This document shows, piece after piece, positions 51,527-59,810 of a DNA stretch of 64,000 nucleotides. This DNA is from Actinomycetes bacterium. Lineage in GTDB: Bacteria; Actinomycetota; Acidimicrobiia; Acidimicrobiales; Ilumatobacteraceae. The stretch is from assembly GCA_021414085.1 (NCBI GenBank), contig JAIOPC010000008.1:62001-126000 (forward strand). The letters are read 5' to 3'. The notes beneath the pieces were generated by a model that saw only the letters and a list, made by a program, of their open reading frames with translations, ran no database searches and was not told the origin of the DNA. The first letter of the stretch is position 1. Each line of letters opens with the position of its first letter. The position numbers and the translations under genes were made by a program.

Positions 51527-52405
51527 GTGAGAGACGAACAGACCTTCAGTTTCGACGTGTGCGTTGTTGGTAGCGCCAATCTCGATTTGGTGGCGACCGT
51601 GCAACAGCTGCCCGGCCCAGGTGAGACCGTTGCGGGCGACACTTACCGTGAGTATCCGGGCGGCAAGGGCTTGAACCAGGCGGTTGCAGCCGCACGCGCG
51701 GGCGCCAGTGTTGCGTTCGTCGGCGCTGTCGGTGGCGACGCCGCCGGAACTGTCTTACGGGCCGTACTGACGAATGACCACATCGATGCCGGCCACCTCG
51801 AAACGGTTGACGCACCAACGGGGCGCGCACTCATCGGGGTTGCCGCCACCGGCGAGAACTCGATCATCGTCGTACCGGGCGCTAACGCAGCCGTGACGGG
51901 AGCTGGCGCACCGAGCACCCGTGTCGTGCTCGCCCAGCTCGAGGTTCCGCTCGCCGCTGTCGAGTTGGCGCTGCGCAACGCGCGGTCGGCCAGATCGCTG
52001 ACGGTGCTGAACCCGGCACCGGCGCAGGCGATCGACGAATCGATTCTCCGCTGGTGCGACATTGTCGTTCCCAACGAGCACGAAATCGAGTTGCTCGGAG
52101 GCGTCGATCGCCTGCTCGATCTTGGTGCTCGCGCCGTGGTCGTCACACTCGGCAGTCGCGGTGCCGAACTGCACTCTGCCACGGGCGTCACCCACGTCGA
52201 CCCTTTCGTTGTGACCGCCATCGACACGACGGCAGCTGGCGACTCGTTCTGTGGCGCACTGTGTGCTCGCCTCGCTGCCGGCGACGAACTTCTCGTCGCG
52301 CTGCGCTTCGCTTCAGCGGCTGGCGCGTTGTGCACAACCAAAGCCGGCGCGGTGCCATCGATCCCGACGCGGGCCGAGATCGACGCTCTAATCGACGCGA
52401 CGTAA
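51527..52405 (+). CDS. rbsK: Ribokinase (PfkB family)
   Basis: 292-residue sugar kinase. Motifs are VVGSANLDLVATV, PGPGETVAGDTYREYPGGKGLNQAVAAARAGA (family signature 1), LNPAPA, VVVTLGSRGA and the catalytic DTTAAGDSFCGAL (signature 2). Phosphorylation of ribose is the likely reaction; no ribose transporter is nearby. The last 18 bp overlap the convergent gamma-carbonic-anhydrase gene. Confidence 0.87.
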   Translation: MRDEQTFSFDVCVVGSANLDLVATVQQLPGPGETVAGDTYREYPGGKGLNQAVAAARAGASVAFVGAVGGDAAGTVLRAVLTNDHIDAGHLETVDAPTGRALIGVAATGENSIIVVPGANAAVTGAGAPSTRVVLAQLEVPLAAVELALRNARSARSLTVLNPAPAQAIDESILRWCDIVVPNEHEIELLGGVDRLLDLGARAVVVTLGSRGAELHSATGVTHVDPFVVTAIDTTAAGDSFCGALCARLAAGDELLVALRFASAAGALCTTKAGAVPSIPTRAEIDALIDAT

Positions 52406-52906
52406 CTCAGCGCGGTAGCGGTGCCCACGCGCAACGTACGTCGCGACGCCGTCAGCGGTGTCAGCCGGACGCGCGCGATCAAGCTTGATGACTGCGGGCG
52501 TGCCGACGGCGAGCGCGCCCGATGGAACATCGGTGTCGTTGAGCACGACTGCGTTTGCGCCAACGACGGCACCCGAGTGCACCACCACTCGATGGAGTAC
52601 GACGCTCGCATTACCAATCAGGCAACCGGACTCGATCGTGCAACCCTCGAGGTGCACCATGTGTCCGACCACGCAATCGTCGCCGACGATGGTGGGGCTA
52701 TCCACGGTCGTGTGCAGCACGCTGTTGTCCTGCACGCTGGTGCGCGCTCCAATCACGATCGAGCCTTCGTCGCCGCGTAGCACCGCGCCGGGCCACACCG
52801 TGCTCTCCGCTCCGATGGTGACGTCGCCGATAATCACAGCGTCGGGGTGCACAAAAGCGGTCGGATGGATCGTGGGAGTGAGGTCACCGAGGGCGTAGAT
52901 GGGCAC
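52388..52906 (-). CDS. Gamma-carbonic-anhydrase-like hexapeptide-repeat protein
   Basis: 172-residue left-handed beta-helix protein (repeats such as VIIGDVTIGAESTVWPGAVLRGD). The zinc-site region reads VLHTTV and VGHMVHLEGC. In typical family members the second segment is GHxxxxH; here the usual third His position is Glu and a His stands three residues after the first. Zinc binding may therefore be altered. GTG 52906 is supported by TACCCT at 7 nt. Confidence 0.85.
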   Translation of the reverse strand: MPIYALGDLTPTIHPTAFVHPDAVIIGDVTIGAESTVWPGAVLRGDEGSIVIGARTSVQDNSVLHTTVDSPTIVGDDCVVGHMVHLEGCTIESGCLIGNASVVLHRVVVHSGAVVGANAVVLNDTDVPSGALAVGTPAVIKLDRARPADTADGVATYVARGHRYRAELRRVD

Positions 52907-52913
52907 GCCCGAA

Positions 52914-52919
52914 AGGGTA
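52914..52919 (-). promoter_or_regulatory. -10 element, probable leaderless promoter of gamma-carbonic-anhydrase-like gene
   Basis: TACCCT on the minus strand, 7 nt before GTG 52906. Confidence 0.45.
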
Positions 52920-52959
52920 CCTAGGTGTTTTGATGGGGAGCGAAGCGCCGTTCAGCAGA

Positions 52960-52965
52960 TACCGT
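52960..52965 (+). promoter_or_regulatory. -10 element of RG-rich protein gene
   Basis: TACCGT, 8 nt before ATG 52974; the spacer itself contains GGAGGG. Confidence 0.35.
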
Positions 52966-52973
52966 GGAGGGCA

Positions 52974-54494
52974 ATGTCCCGCAGGATTGATATCGAACTG
53001 ACCAGCACGCGCCCCGACGGCATGTGGACGTGGCGCGCCGCCGGAGCACAGCAGCCCAAGGGCGTGCTGGATGGCTCGATCCTGCCGAGCAATGCCGCGG
53101 CCGGCATGGTGATGAAGGCTGACGCCGAATTCGAACTGGATGGCATCACCATCCTCTCGGTTTCGGCCACTAAGCAGAAGGCCGAGAAGTCGGGACTGCT
53201 TGCGTTCATCCCCAGCGACAAGCCATTCGAAGCAGTGATGCAAACACTCGCCAAGCGCGAGCGCGGCGATCGTGGGCCGCGCCCCGACCGCGGCGACCGC
53301 CCCGATCGCGGCCCCCGTCGCGATCGTCCGGGTGGCCCAGGCGCACCCGGTGGCCCACGCACTCCCCGCTCCCCCAGCGATCGCCGCCCAGGCGAGCGCA
53401 CCCCCTCTGACCGAGGGCCGCGCCCCGAGCGCACTCCTTCTGATCGTGGCCAGCGTGCCGAGCGTGGTCCGCGCCCCGAGCGTCGCCCGCGTTTCGAAGC
53501 TCCGCCCGAGTTGCCGTTGCGTCCGAAGGCGAAGCGCCTAAAGCCCGGTCGCAATCATCGCAACGCTGCACTGTCGGCGTTACCCGAAGAACACCGCGCG
53601 GTCGCCGAACGGGCGCTGCTTGGTGGTATCCCTGCGGTTCGCCTCGCCGTCAATGAGCAAAACGAGCGTCTGAAGAGCGAAGGCAAGGAACAGATTCCGG
53701 CGGCGGGCCTACTGGCAATCGCCGAGCAACTGTTGCCAAAGCTGCGTGTCGCCGAATGGCTCGATCGCGCCGATGCTGCGATGGCCGACCTTGAGGAACT
53801 CGATCTGCGCGATCTGCGCAGCGTTGTGGCTTCGTCAGAAGACCCGATGGTGGCTCGCGACGAGACCACGCGCGAGCTCGCCGGCAAGCTGAAAGAAGGC
53901 CTGGTCGCGAAGCAGGAGAAAGAGCTGAACCTGTGGTTCGGCGATATCGATGCTGCGCTTGGCGTTGGCCGTGTTGTCCGTGCGCTGAAGCTTTCCTCGC
54001 AGCCGCCCAAGGCGGGCGTGCGCTTTCCTGCCGAACTCGGCACCAAGCTGGCCACAGCAGCAACCGGCAACCTGTCCACCGATGCACTGCCCGAGCGATG
54101 GATCGCTGTTCTTGAGGCTGTTGCCTTCAGCCCGATCCGCGCGCAGGTCAAGCCCACCGAGAAGCCCGCGCAGGTCAACGACGAGCTAATGAAGACGATC
54201 AAGCGGGTCGGCCCATTGCTGCCCGCAATCGCGGCGCTGTTTGGTGTTGAGGTCAACGCGAAGGCACAGCCCAAGCCGCTTCGCCCCACGCGCGCCACTG
54301 CGCCAGTGAAGAAGCAGATCCCCAAGCCCCCGACTGCAGTAGTCGCTGAAGCGGTCGCCGAGCCGGCTGCCGAGGCCGTCGCTGAGCCGGTTGTTGAAGT
54401 GGCTGAGCCGGTTGTTGAAGCAGTCACCGAGCCGGTTGTTGAAGTGGCTGAAATCGTCGAGCCCGCTGCCGACGAGCCAATCGTCGAATCCTGA
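52974..54494 (+). CDS. Disordered RG/RP-rich protein, possible RNA-binding
   Basis: 506 residues in four parts: (1) ~1-90, a compact beta-type domain (IDIELTSTRPDGMWTWRAAG); (2) ~98-185, low-complexity Arg/Gly/Pro/Asp repeats (GDRGPRPDRGDRPDRG, TPSDRGPRPER); (3) ~190-440, helical (NHRNAALSALPEEHRAVAERAL, NLWFGDIDAALGVGRVVRALKLSS); (4) an acidic, Val/Pro/Glu tail with repeated AEPVVE units. The RG-rich middle suggests RNA binding or phase separation. No known family assigned. ATG 52974 follows GGAGGG. Confidence 0.75.
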   Translation: MSRRIDIELTSTRPDGMWTWRAAGAQQPKGVLDGSILPSNAAAGMVMKADAEFELDGITILSVSATKQKAEKSGLLAFIPSDKPFEAVMQTLAKRERGDRGPRPDRGDRPDRGPRRDRPGGPGAPGGPRTPRSPSDRRPGERTPSDRGPRPERTPSDRGQRAERGPRPERRPRFEAPPELPLRPKAKRLKPGRNHRNAALSALPEEHRAVAERALLGGIPAVRLAVNEQNERLKSEGKEQIPAAGLLAIAEQLLPKLRVAEWLDRADAAMADLEELDLRDLRSVVASSEDPMVARDETTRELAGKLKEGLVAKQEKELNLWFGDIDAALGVGRVVRALKLSSQPPKAGVRFPAELGTKLATAATGNLSTDALPERWIAVLEAVAFSPIRAQVKPTEKPAQVNDELMKTIKRVGPLLPAIAALFGVEVNAKAQPKPLRPTRATAPVKKQIPKPPTAVVAEAVAEPAAEAVAEPVVEVAEPVVEAVTEPVVEVAEIVEPAADEPIVES

Positions 54495-54505
54495 CAGCGC
54501 ACTAC

Positions 54506-54511
54506 TAATGT
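54506..54511 (+). promoter_or_regulatory. -10 element, probable leaderless promoter of crotonase gene
   Basis: TAATGT, 7 nt before ATG 54519. Confidence 0.4.
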
Positions 54512-54518
54512 CGGCGCC

Positions 54519-55304
54519 ATGTCCGACATCGTCAAGTATCAAACTCAGGGTCGCGTTGCCGTCATCACACTGAATCGCCCCGAGGCGCGCAACGCCATCA
54601 ACGGCGACGTAGCCCAGGGCATGGAAGCGGCCATCGACAAGATGGAAGCCGACAACGAGGTGTGGGTTGGCATCATCACCGCCAACACTGAGGGCCAGGA
54701 ACGCCCGGTCTTCTCGGCCGGCGCCGATCTCAAAGCACTCAACTCCGGCCAAGCCGCACAGCTGTACACCGAGAAGGGCGGCTTCGGCGGGTTCGTCTAT
54801 CGCGATCGCAAGAAGCCGGTGATCGTGGCCGTCGACGGGCTCGCGACAGCCGGTGGTTGCGAGCTTGTGCTTGCTGCCGACCTCGTTGTGGCCACGACGC
54901 GCAGCGCGTTCGGTCTCGCCGAAGTGAAGCGCAACCTGATCGCTGGTGCCGGCGGCCTCTTCCGCCTGCCGCGTGCAATTGGTCAAGCTGCGGCGATGGA
55001 GGCCATCCTCACCGGCGAGCCGATCCCTGCGGCCCGCGCATACGAGCTGGGCCTACTCAGCCGCCTTGTGGAACCAGGTAAGGCGCTCGACGCGGCGATG
55101 GAACTGGCACTCAAGATCTGCGAGGCAGCGCCGCTCGCCGTGTGGGCCAGCCGCAAGGTTGTTCTTGCCTCGGCCACCGCCGACGACGAGACGCTGATTC
55201 GTATGACCAACGAAGGCTTCGCTGCGGTGTTCGCCTCGGAAGACACGAAGGAAGGTCTGACGGCCTTCATCGAGAAGCGACCACCGAAGTGGGCCGGTCG
55301 CTAG
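54519..55304 (+). CDS. Enoyl-CoA hydratase/isomerase (crotonase) family protein
   Basis: 261-residue crotonase-fold enzyme acting on acyl-CoA. The oxyanion-hole segments FSAGADLKAL and GLATAGGCELVLAADLVVAT are seen, with the FGLAEVKRNLIAGAGGLFRLPRAIG stretch holding the position of the second catalytic acid. Fatty-acid beta-oxidation is the likely setting; no thiolase or dehydrogenase partner is in the window. Convergent GNAT gene 3 bp downstream. Confidence 0.9.
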   Translation: MSDIVKYQTQGRVAVITLNRPEARNAINGDVAQGMEAAIDKMEADNEVWVGIITANTEGQERPVFSAGADLKALNSGQAAQLYTEKGGFGGFVYRDRKKPVIVAVDGLATAGGCELVLAADLVVATTRSAFGLAEVKRNLIAGAGGLFRLPRAIGQAAAMEAILTGEPIPAARAYELGLLSRLVEPGKALDAAMELALKICEAAPLAVWASRKVVLASATADDETLIRMTNEGFAAVFASEDTKEGLTAFIEKRPPKWAGR

Positions 55305-55307
55305 TCG

Positions 55308-55751
55308 CTAAAGCGACTTAGAGACGGTGATCTTGCGGGCAGTGATTCCCGCTCGCTCATACAAGTTCTTGGTAGCCCGATCACCGGGTAACGCGAAGCC
55401 CTCTATCACCGTGCAAGCCCGGCTGCGCGCTTCTTCGATGGCGGCTTCCAACATCCAGTCGCCGAACCCGATCTCACGCGCCTCCGGTTCGACATACACC
55501 TGCATGACTCGCGCCGTGTCGCCGGCGATCTCTAGCTCGATGTAGCCCAGCACGACATCGTCGATTGTGCTGACCCACACTGGTCGATCGGCGCAGTCGG
55601 CGAGTGCCGCCCACTTCCCCACCGGTGGCCGTTCAGCGAGGTGCGCAGGGCCGCCGCGTTGATCGAGCAACGCTGCGCGCGCGTCACGTTCGAGTTGTGC
55701 CACCGCCTCGGCATCGTCGACAGCCAATCGGCGGATGACCTGTTGCATCAC
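55308..55751 (-). CDS. GNAT-family N-acetyltransferase
   Basis: 147 residues. GNAT core: a first helix (VDDAEAVAQLERDARAALL), beta strands VLGYIELEIAG and ARVMQVYVEPEAREIGFGDWMLEAAIEEA, where the usual acetyl-CoA loop RGxG reads EIGFG, and the late NLYERAGI. Substrate not known. Start is GTG 55751 (or ATG 55748), overlapping the upstream stop. Confidence 0.83.
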   Translation of the reverse strand: MMQQVIRRLAVDDAEAVAQLERDARAALLDQRGGPAHLAERPPVGKWAALADCADRPVWVSTIDDVVLGYIELEIAGDTARVMQVYVEPEAREIGFGDWMLEAAIEEARSRACTVIEGFALPGDRATKNLYERAGITARKITVSKSL

Positions 55752-56164
55752 GAGTCGATCAGCTGATCGATCTTGGCCAACACCGTGCGTCGACCGCGCT
55801 TGCGTTGCTCGTACACCCGAATCAGGGCCAGCTCCGCAACTGGGAAGTTCGACAGCACCTGCACCAGCCGATCCGCTGGCAATTCGTCGTAGCCATCAAA
55901 CGGCGGAGGCGACTCCACCTCAGCGTCGGCTACTTCGGTGACGCCCGGCGCACCTGTGCTCGTGAGTCGGCGCTTCAGTTCGGCGCGCCCGTAGGTCACC
56001 GACATTTCGCCGATCCAATGCGCAACACGCACTCGTTCTTCCACCTCGCGACGGCCCGATGAGACCAGCGATGGCAGATCGTCGCGCAACCGACGCAGCA
56101 GCCCAACCGGGGCGAAGATCGCGATATCGAGCACCCGTTCGTGAAGTGGGCGCTGGTCGGTCAT
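55748..56164 (-). CDS. Hypothetical cytoplasmic protein
   Basis: 138 residues, rich in charged residues, helical at the start (LHERVLDIAIFAPVGLLRRLRDDLPSLVSSGRREVEERVRVAHWIGEMSV) with an ordered end (YDELPADRLVQVLSNFPVAELALIRVYEQRKRGRRTVL). The middle is acidic and Pro-rich. No known family is recognised with confidence. ATG 56164 was selected; the longer frame would cross into unrelated sequence. Coupled to the GNAT gene. Confidence 0.7.
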   Translation of the reverse strand: MTDQRPLHERVLDIAIFAPVGLLRRLRDDLPSLVSSGRREVEERVRVAHWIGEMSVTYGRAELKRRLTSTGAPGVTEVADAEVESPPPFDGYDELPADRLVQVLSNFPVAELALIRVYEQRKRGRRTVLAKIDQLIDS

Positions 56165-56184
56165 TGTCGATGAGGTACTGGTCG

Positions 56185-56826
56185 TCAGCGGAACAGTGGG
56201 CACTCGTCGTCGCCCACTGGGCACACCGGGGCACCCTGGCGTACGAGAAGGAAACAAGTAGGGCACAACTGCTCGTCGGCACGTTTGGGCTGGATGCGAT
56301 CGGCCGCCTCGCCCCGTTCTTCAGGCCCTTCTTCTTCATTCTCGTCTTCGTCGTCGGTAGCGACCATTCGATCCTTGAGGATCGTGTCGAGATCGGCCTC
56401 CACATCGTCGGGGGCTGGCGTCTCGTCGTCGTCGTCTTCGTCTTCGGCGACTACCGCACGCCGCACTGGGCCGCTGGTGTCGTCGTCGTCTTCTTCCTCG
56501 TCCTCATCGTCGGCAACGACAAACTCGTCGTCGAGAGCGACAAAGTCGTCGTCGACCTCGAGTGCATCGACTTCGAGGGCGTCTTCATCGAGTTCACCCG
56601 GGTCGAGTTCACCTGGATCGAGTTCGACCTCTTCGTCGTCGTCGACCTCATCTGCATCGTCAATGGGCAGATCGGCGTCGTCTTCGGGGTCGCTGGCACG
56701 CTTCTTATCGGCCGGCTTGTCGACGGCCTTCTTGTCGACCTTCTTGGCGACCGCTTTCTCCACCTTCTTGGCGGGCTTCTTCTCAATCTTCTTGTCGGGC
56801 TGCTTCTCAGGCTTCTTCGCCATCAT
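56185..56826 (-). CDS. DUF4193-like protein with long charged N-terminal region
   Basis: 213 residues. The first ~45 are Lys-rich (KKPAKKVEKAVAKK), the next ~120 almost entirely Asp/Glu with Val/Leu (e.g. VDDDEEVELDPGELDPGEL). The end, IQPKRADEQLCPTCFLLVRQ, resembles the close of actinobacterial DUF4193 proteins, with extra Cys (PVCPVGDDECPLF) that could bind zinc. Short DUF4193 relatives are ~100 residues, so this one is longer. AAGGA precedes the ATG; a CRP-like palindrome lies 84 bp upstream of the start. Confidence 0.75.
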   Translation of the reverse strand: MMAKKPEKQPDKKIEKKPAKKVEKAVAKKVDKKAVDKPADKKRASDPEDDADLPIDDADEVDDDEEVELDPGELDPGELDEDALEVDALEVDDDFVALDDEFVVADDEDEEEDDDDTSGPVRRAVVAEDEDDDDETPAPDDVEADLDTILKDRMVATDDEDENEEEGPEERGEAADRIQPKRADEQLCPTCFLLVRQGAPVCPVGDDECPLFR

Positions 56827-56909
56827 TGATCCTTGTCCGTGACCTGGTTATGTCACCCCGCGAGGCCCGGGATACTACGGCGGGCACCGTCGGAGGTTGT
56901 TCGCCGCTC

Positions 56910-56927
56910 ATGTGACAACCGTCACAT
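56910..56927. promoter_or_regulatory. CRP/GlxR-like palindrome
   Basis: ATGTGAC-AACC-GTCACAT, a perfect inverted repeat matching TGTGA-N6-TCACA. It lies between the ThyX stop and the DUF4193-like start (84 bp before the latter), so it may be an operator or a weak terminator hairpin. Confidence 0.5.
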
Positions 56928-56958
56928 TGCCTTCAAACTGCTGGTGCGACCACCCCGT

Positions 56959-58560
56959 TCATGTCGGACTTCGTCGGGCCTGGGCCCGCCGTTCACTGTC
57001 GAGACGTTCGAGTTCTGGCGCCTCGGTGGTCAGGTGCGTCATCGCTGAGGCCACAGCCCGGTGACCGGCCTGCTCGGCGATCAGGCGATGCATTTCGAGG
57101 ACAATGCGCCGATACGAAGGGTGGCCCTGCGGCGAGGAACGGAGTTCGAGCAAATGAATTGCCTCGCGCGCGTTGAATTGCATGGTGTAGCGCATGCGAT
57201 AGGCCATGCAGACCGCGTACGGCGCCTGTTGCGGGAACTCTTCCCTCAGTGCGTCGTATAGAGCCGCCGACCGAGCCATCGCATCATCGAAAATCTCGGC
57301 CATCCCGGCTTCTTCAACCAGTTCGGGCCGCACGTATCCGTGGTTCGGAGTCAAGCCCTGCCACTCGATGGTCAGCATCCGGTGCCGTTGCAGATCGCGG
57401 AATGCGCCGTAGTCGCTGAGTACGTCGAAGCGATAGTCCACGCGCTCGAATGCTCGGCCGGGCTTGTAGCGCCGGTTCTCGCGTTCGCCGATGTACGCCT
57501 TCAAGAGTGCGAGCCGCTCAGTTGGCCCAAGTTGGCGAACCCGTTCGGCAATCTGTTGCTCGGGAATGTGCGTGAGCGGGTAGCAGATCGCGGCGAGCAG
57601 TTTGTCTTCGGCGTCTGGGTCGAAGTCGAGCAGTTGCACGGATGGCACCTGATCGACAGGTGTTCCCGCGAAGAGTGATTCGACCAGCTCGCTCGTGTTG
57701 TCGCGAGTCGCGCCGAGGTAGTTGCTCCAGCGCCCTCCGCGATCGGCAATGTCGACGCGGCGCAGGAAGCTCGGGATGACTTTGCGCAGCTCGTGCAGCA
57801 TCAGATCGGCGTAGTGCCGCGCCTCGGGCAACGGATGCGAGCGCATGCGCACCAGCAGCGTCTCGAATGCCTGGCCAGAGGCGTAGATGCCGACGTTGCT
57901 GAGCGATGCCGCCGGCAGCACACCGCGAACAGCGTCGAGCGCCTTCGCCTTGGTGGCCATGCGGTACACGAAATCGCTGTCGCCGGATTCGCGTGGCACT
58001 GTTGCCCGAACATGTTCGGTCACCTTGTTCAGCAGCACGCTGTAACTGTCGAACATGCGGTCCATGTCGCCGACGTAGCGAGTGCCAAAGCGACTGGAGA
58101 GAATCACCGGGTCGCGATAGAAACGAAAGCGGCCACCGAGGCGCGCGTCGTAGGCGATGTAACGCGTGCTCTGCTCGAGGTAGCTCATCAGCCGGCCCCA
58201 CTCGAGCACCTTGGTCAGGATGTTCGACGCTTGTTCACACGCCAGATGCACGCCGCCAAGCTGCGCGACTGAGTCGTCGCCGTACTCGAAGAAGACCTTC
58301 TCGTACAGTTCCTCGGCGCGCTCCAAACCGACTGTGGCGTCGACGGTGATGTCGCCCGAAATGTCGAGGTCGCCCACGAACTCGTCGAGGAACAGCCGAC
58401 GCAGGCTCTTCGGACTGCGGCTGTAGCGAGCAAACAATGCTCCCTTCACAACCTCCGGAAGATTGACGAGCGCGAACACCGGACCATCGAGGTTCGTGAA
58501 GTAGCGCCGCAAAATGTCGGACTCGGCGTCGGTGTATTCCTCGGGGACATAGACCGTCAC
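56959..58560 (-). CDS. Two-domain ThyX-like flavin-dependent thymidylate synthase
   Basis: 533 residues, roughly double a normal ThyX (~220-250). The first half has GDDSVAQLGG and WGRLMSYLEQSTRY (121-134), where the ThyX signature RHRxxSxNxxSxRY is kept only in its second part. The second half has RHRMLT at 392-397 and NAREAIHLLELR, where the first part is kept. ThyX makes dTMP from dUMP using FAD and methylene-THF. The protein may form one composite active site, or be a specialised relative. GTG 58560 is preceded by TACAAT. Confidence 0.8.
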   Translation of the reverse strand: MTVYVPEEYTDAESDILRRYFTNLDGPVFALVNLPEVVKGALFARYSRSPKSLRRLFLDEFVGDLDISGDITVDATVGLERAEELYEKVFFEYGDDSVAQLGGVHLACEQASNILTKVLEWGRLMSYLEQSTRYIAYDARLGGRFRFYRDPVILSSRFGTRYVGDMDRMFDSYSVLLNKVTEHVRATVPRESGDSDFVYRMATKAKALDAVRGVLPAASLSNVGIYASGQAFETLLVRMRSHPLPEARHYADLMLHELRKVIPSFLRRVDIADRGGRWSNYLGATRDNTSELVESLFAGTPVDQVPSVQLLDFDPDAEDKLLAAICYPLTHIPEQQIAERVRQLGPTERLALLKAYIGERENRRYKPGRAFERVDYRFDVLSDYGAFRDLQRHRMLTIEWQGLTPNHGYVRPELVEEAGMAEIFDDAMARSAALYDALREEFPQQAPYAVCMAYRMRYTMQFNAREAIHLLELRSSPQGHPSYRRIVLEMHRLIAEQAGHRAVASAMTHLTTEAPELERLDSERRAQARRSPT

Positions 58561-58568
58561 GGGGGTGG

Positions 58569-58574
58569 ATTGTA
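58569..58574 (-). promoter_or_regulatory. -10 element, probable leaderless promoter of ThyX-like gene
   Basis: TACAAT on the minus strand, 8 nt before GTG 58560; the closest to consensus of the set. Confidence 0.5.
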
Positions 58575-58612
58575 CGGTGGACGCCCGAGGCCGTTAGGGA
58601 TGCACCCGAGTG

Positions 58613-59809
58613 CTACAGAACCTCGACGCCACCTGGTCGGGTAGCGAATGCGGCCTGCGTTTGGTCGAGCACGCCGGGTGACGCCCAAAGATCGATCACC
58701 GTCATCGCCATGGCCTTGGCCCCGTCCAGAACAGCCTTGTCCCCCTCGGCGGTCGCCGCCCAATGTGCGAAATCGACGCTGTGGATCGGCACGCCATCGG
58801 GCGCGACCTTGATCATCGGGTGGATCGACGGCACGAGATAGCTGATGTTGCCCATGTCGGTACTGCCGACCACGCGCCGGCCGCTGGCCACCGGATCAAG
58901 CACGGAGCGCCCGAGCCGCGCGGCATTCGCCACGTATGCCTGCACCATCGGTCCGTTGTCGACCATGTCGGCGTAGGGGTTCACGTCCCACTCATGGCTC
59001 ATCGTGCAACCGCACGCAGTCGCCGCGCTCTCCAAGCACGTCAGCACGCGCTGCTTCAACGGCTGCAGCGACGAAATGGTTCCGGAGCGCACGTACCAAT
59101 CCATCGCAGTATCGGAGGGCACGATGTTTGGCTTGTCGCCGGCTTTGGTGAAGATCCCGTGGATGCGCTCGTTTGGCCGAATGTGCTGGCGCATCGCGGC
59201 GATGTTCATGTAGCCGAGCACCGCCGCGTCGAGCGCATTGCGACCCTCCCACGGTGCTGCCGCCGCGTGTGCTGCCCGGCCTGAGAAGGCAACGGTGAGT
59301 TCGTGGATGGCGATGCAGTCCATTGCGATCAAGTCGGCATCGGCTGGGTGCACCATCATCGCCGCGTCGACGCCGTCGAAGGCACCAGCGCGCGCCATAC
59401 GCACCTTGCCGCCGCCGCCCTCTTCCGCGGGAGTGCCCATGATGCGCACTCGCCCACCGGCCTGCTCAGCCACGGCCGCCGCTGCGAGGCCAGCACCAAG
59501 CCCCGCGGTCGCGATGATGTTGTGGCCACACGCGTGGCCGATGCCGGGCAACGCGTCGTACTCGCACAGCACAGCGATCGATGCGCCTTTCGTGCCGGCT
59601 TCCGCGTCGAACGCGGTCTCCAGGTCGTAGGCATGGCGCGTCACGTTCAGGCCGTGGCGATTGAGCATGTCGGTGAGCAGGTCGTGCGCGAACCGCTCCT
59701 CGAAATTCTCTTCCGGATGCGCATGGATCTCGCGGCTGGCGTGGATCAGTTCGTCGGCCAACTCATCGACTCGGTCACACGCTGCTTGCTTCAATTCCTC
59801 GACGTTCAT
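58613..59809 (-). CDS. M20-family amidohydrolase (AbgB / IAA-amino-acid hydrolase type)
   Basis: 398-residue metal-dependent amidase. Motifs are CEYDALPGIGHACGHN (metal ligands incl. Cys-Gly-His), GTPAEEGGGG (metal Glu) and FSGRAAHAAAAPWEGRNALDA (dimerisation-domain His). The family hydrolyses aminobenzoyl-glutamate, IAA-amino acids or N-acyl amino acids. ATG 59809 begins one base after the MDR stop, so the genes are coupled. It may act on a compound linked to the oxidoreductase. Confidence 0.88.
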   Translation of the reverse strand: MNVEELKQAACDRVDELADELIHASREIHAHPEENFEERFAHDLLTDMLNRHGLNVTRHAYDLETAFDAEAGTKGASIAVLCEYDALPGIGHACGHNIIATAGLGAGLAAAAVAEQAGGRVRIMGTPAEEGGGGKVRMARAGAFDGVDAAMMVHPADADLIAMDCIAIHELTVAFSGRAAHAAAAPWEGRNALDAAVLGYMNIAAMRQHIRPNERIHGIFTKAGDKPNIVPSDTAMDWYVRSGTISSLQPLKQRVLTCLESAATACGCTMSHEWDVNPYADMVDNGPMVQAYVANAARLGRSVLDPVASGRRVVGSTDMGNISYLVPSIHPMIKVAPDGVPIHSVDFAHWAATAEGDKAVLDGAKAMAMTVIDLWASPGVLDQTQAAFATRPGGVEVL

Positions 59810-59810
59810 G

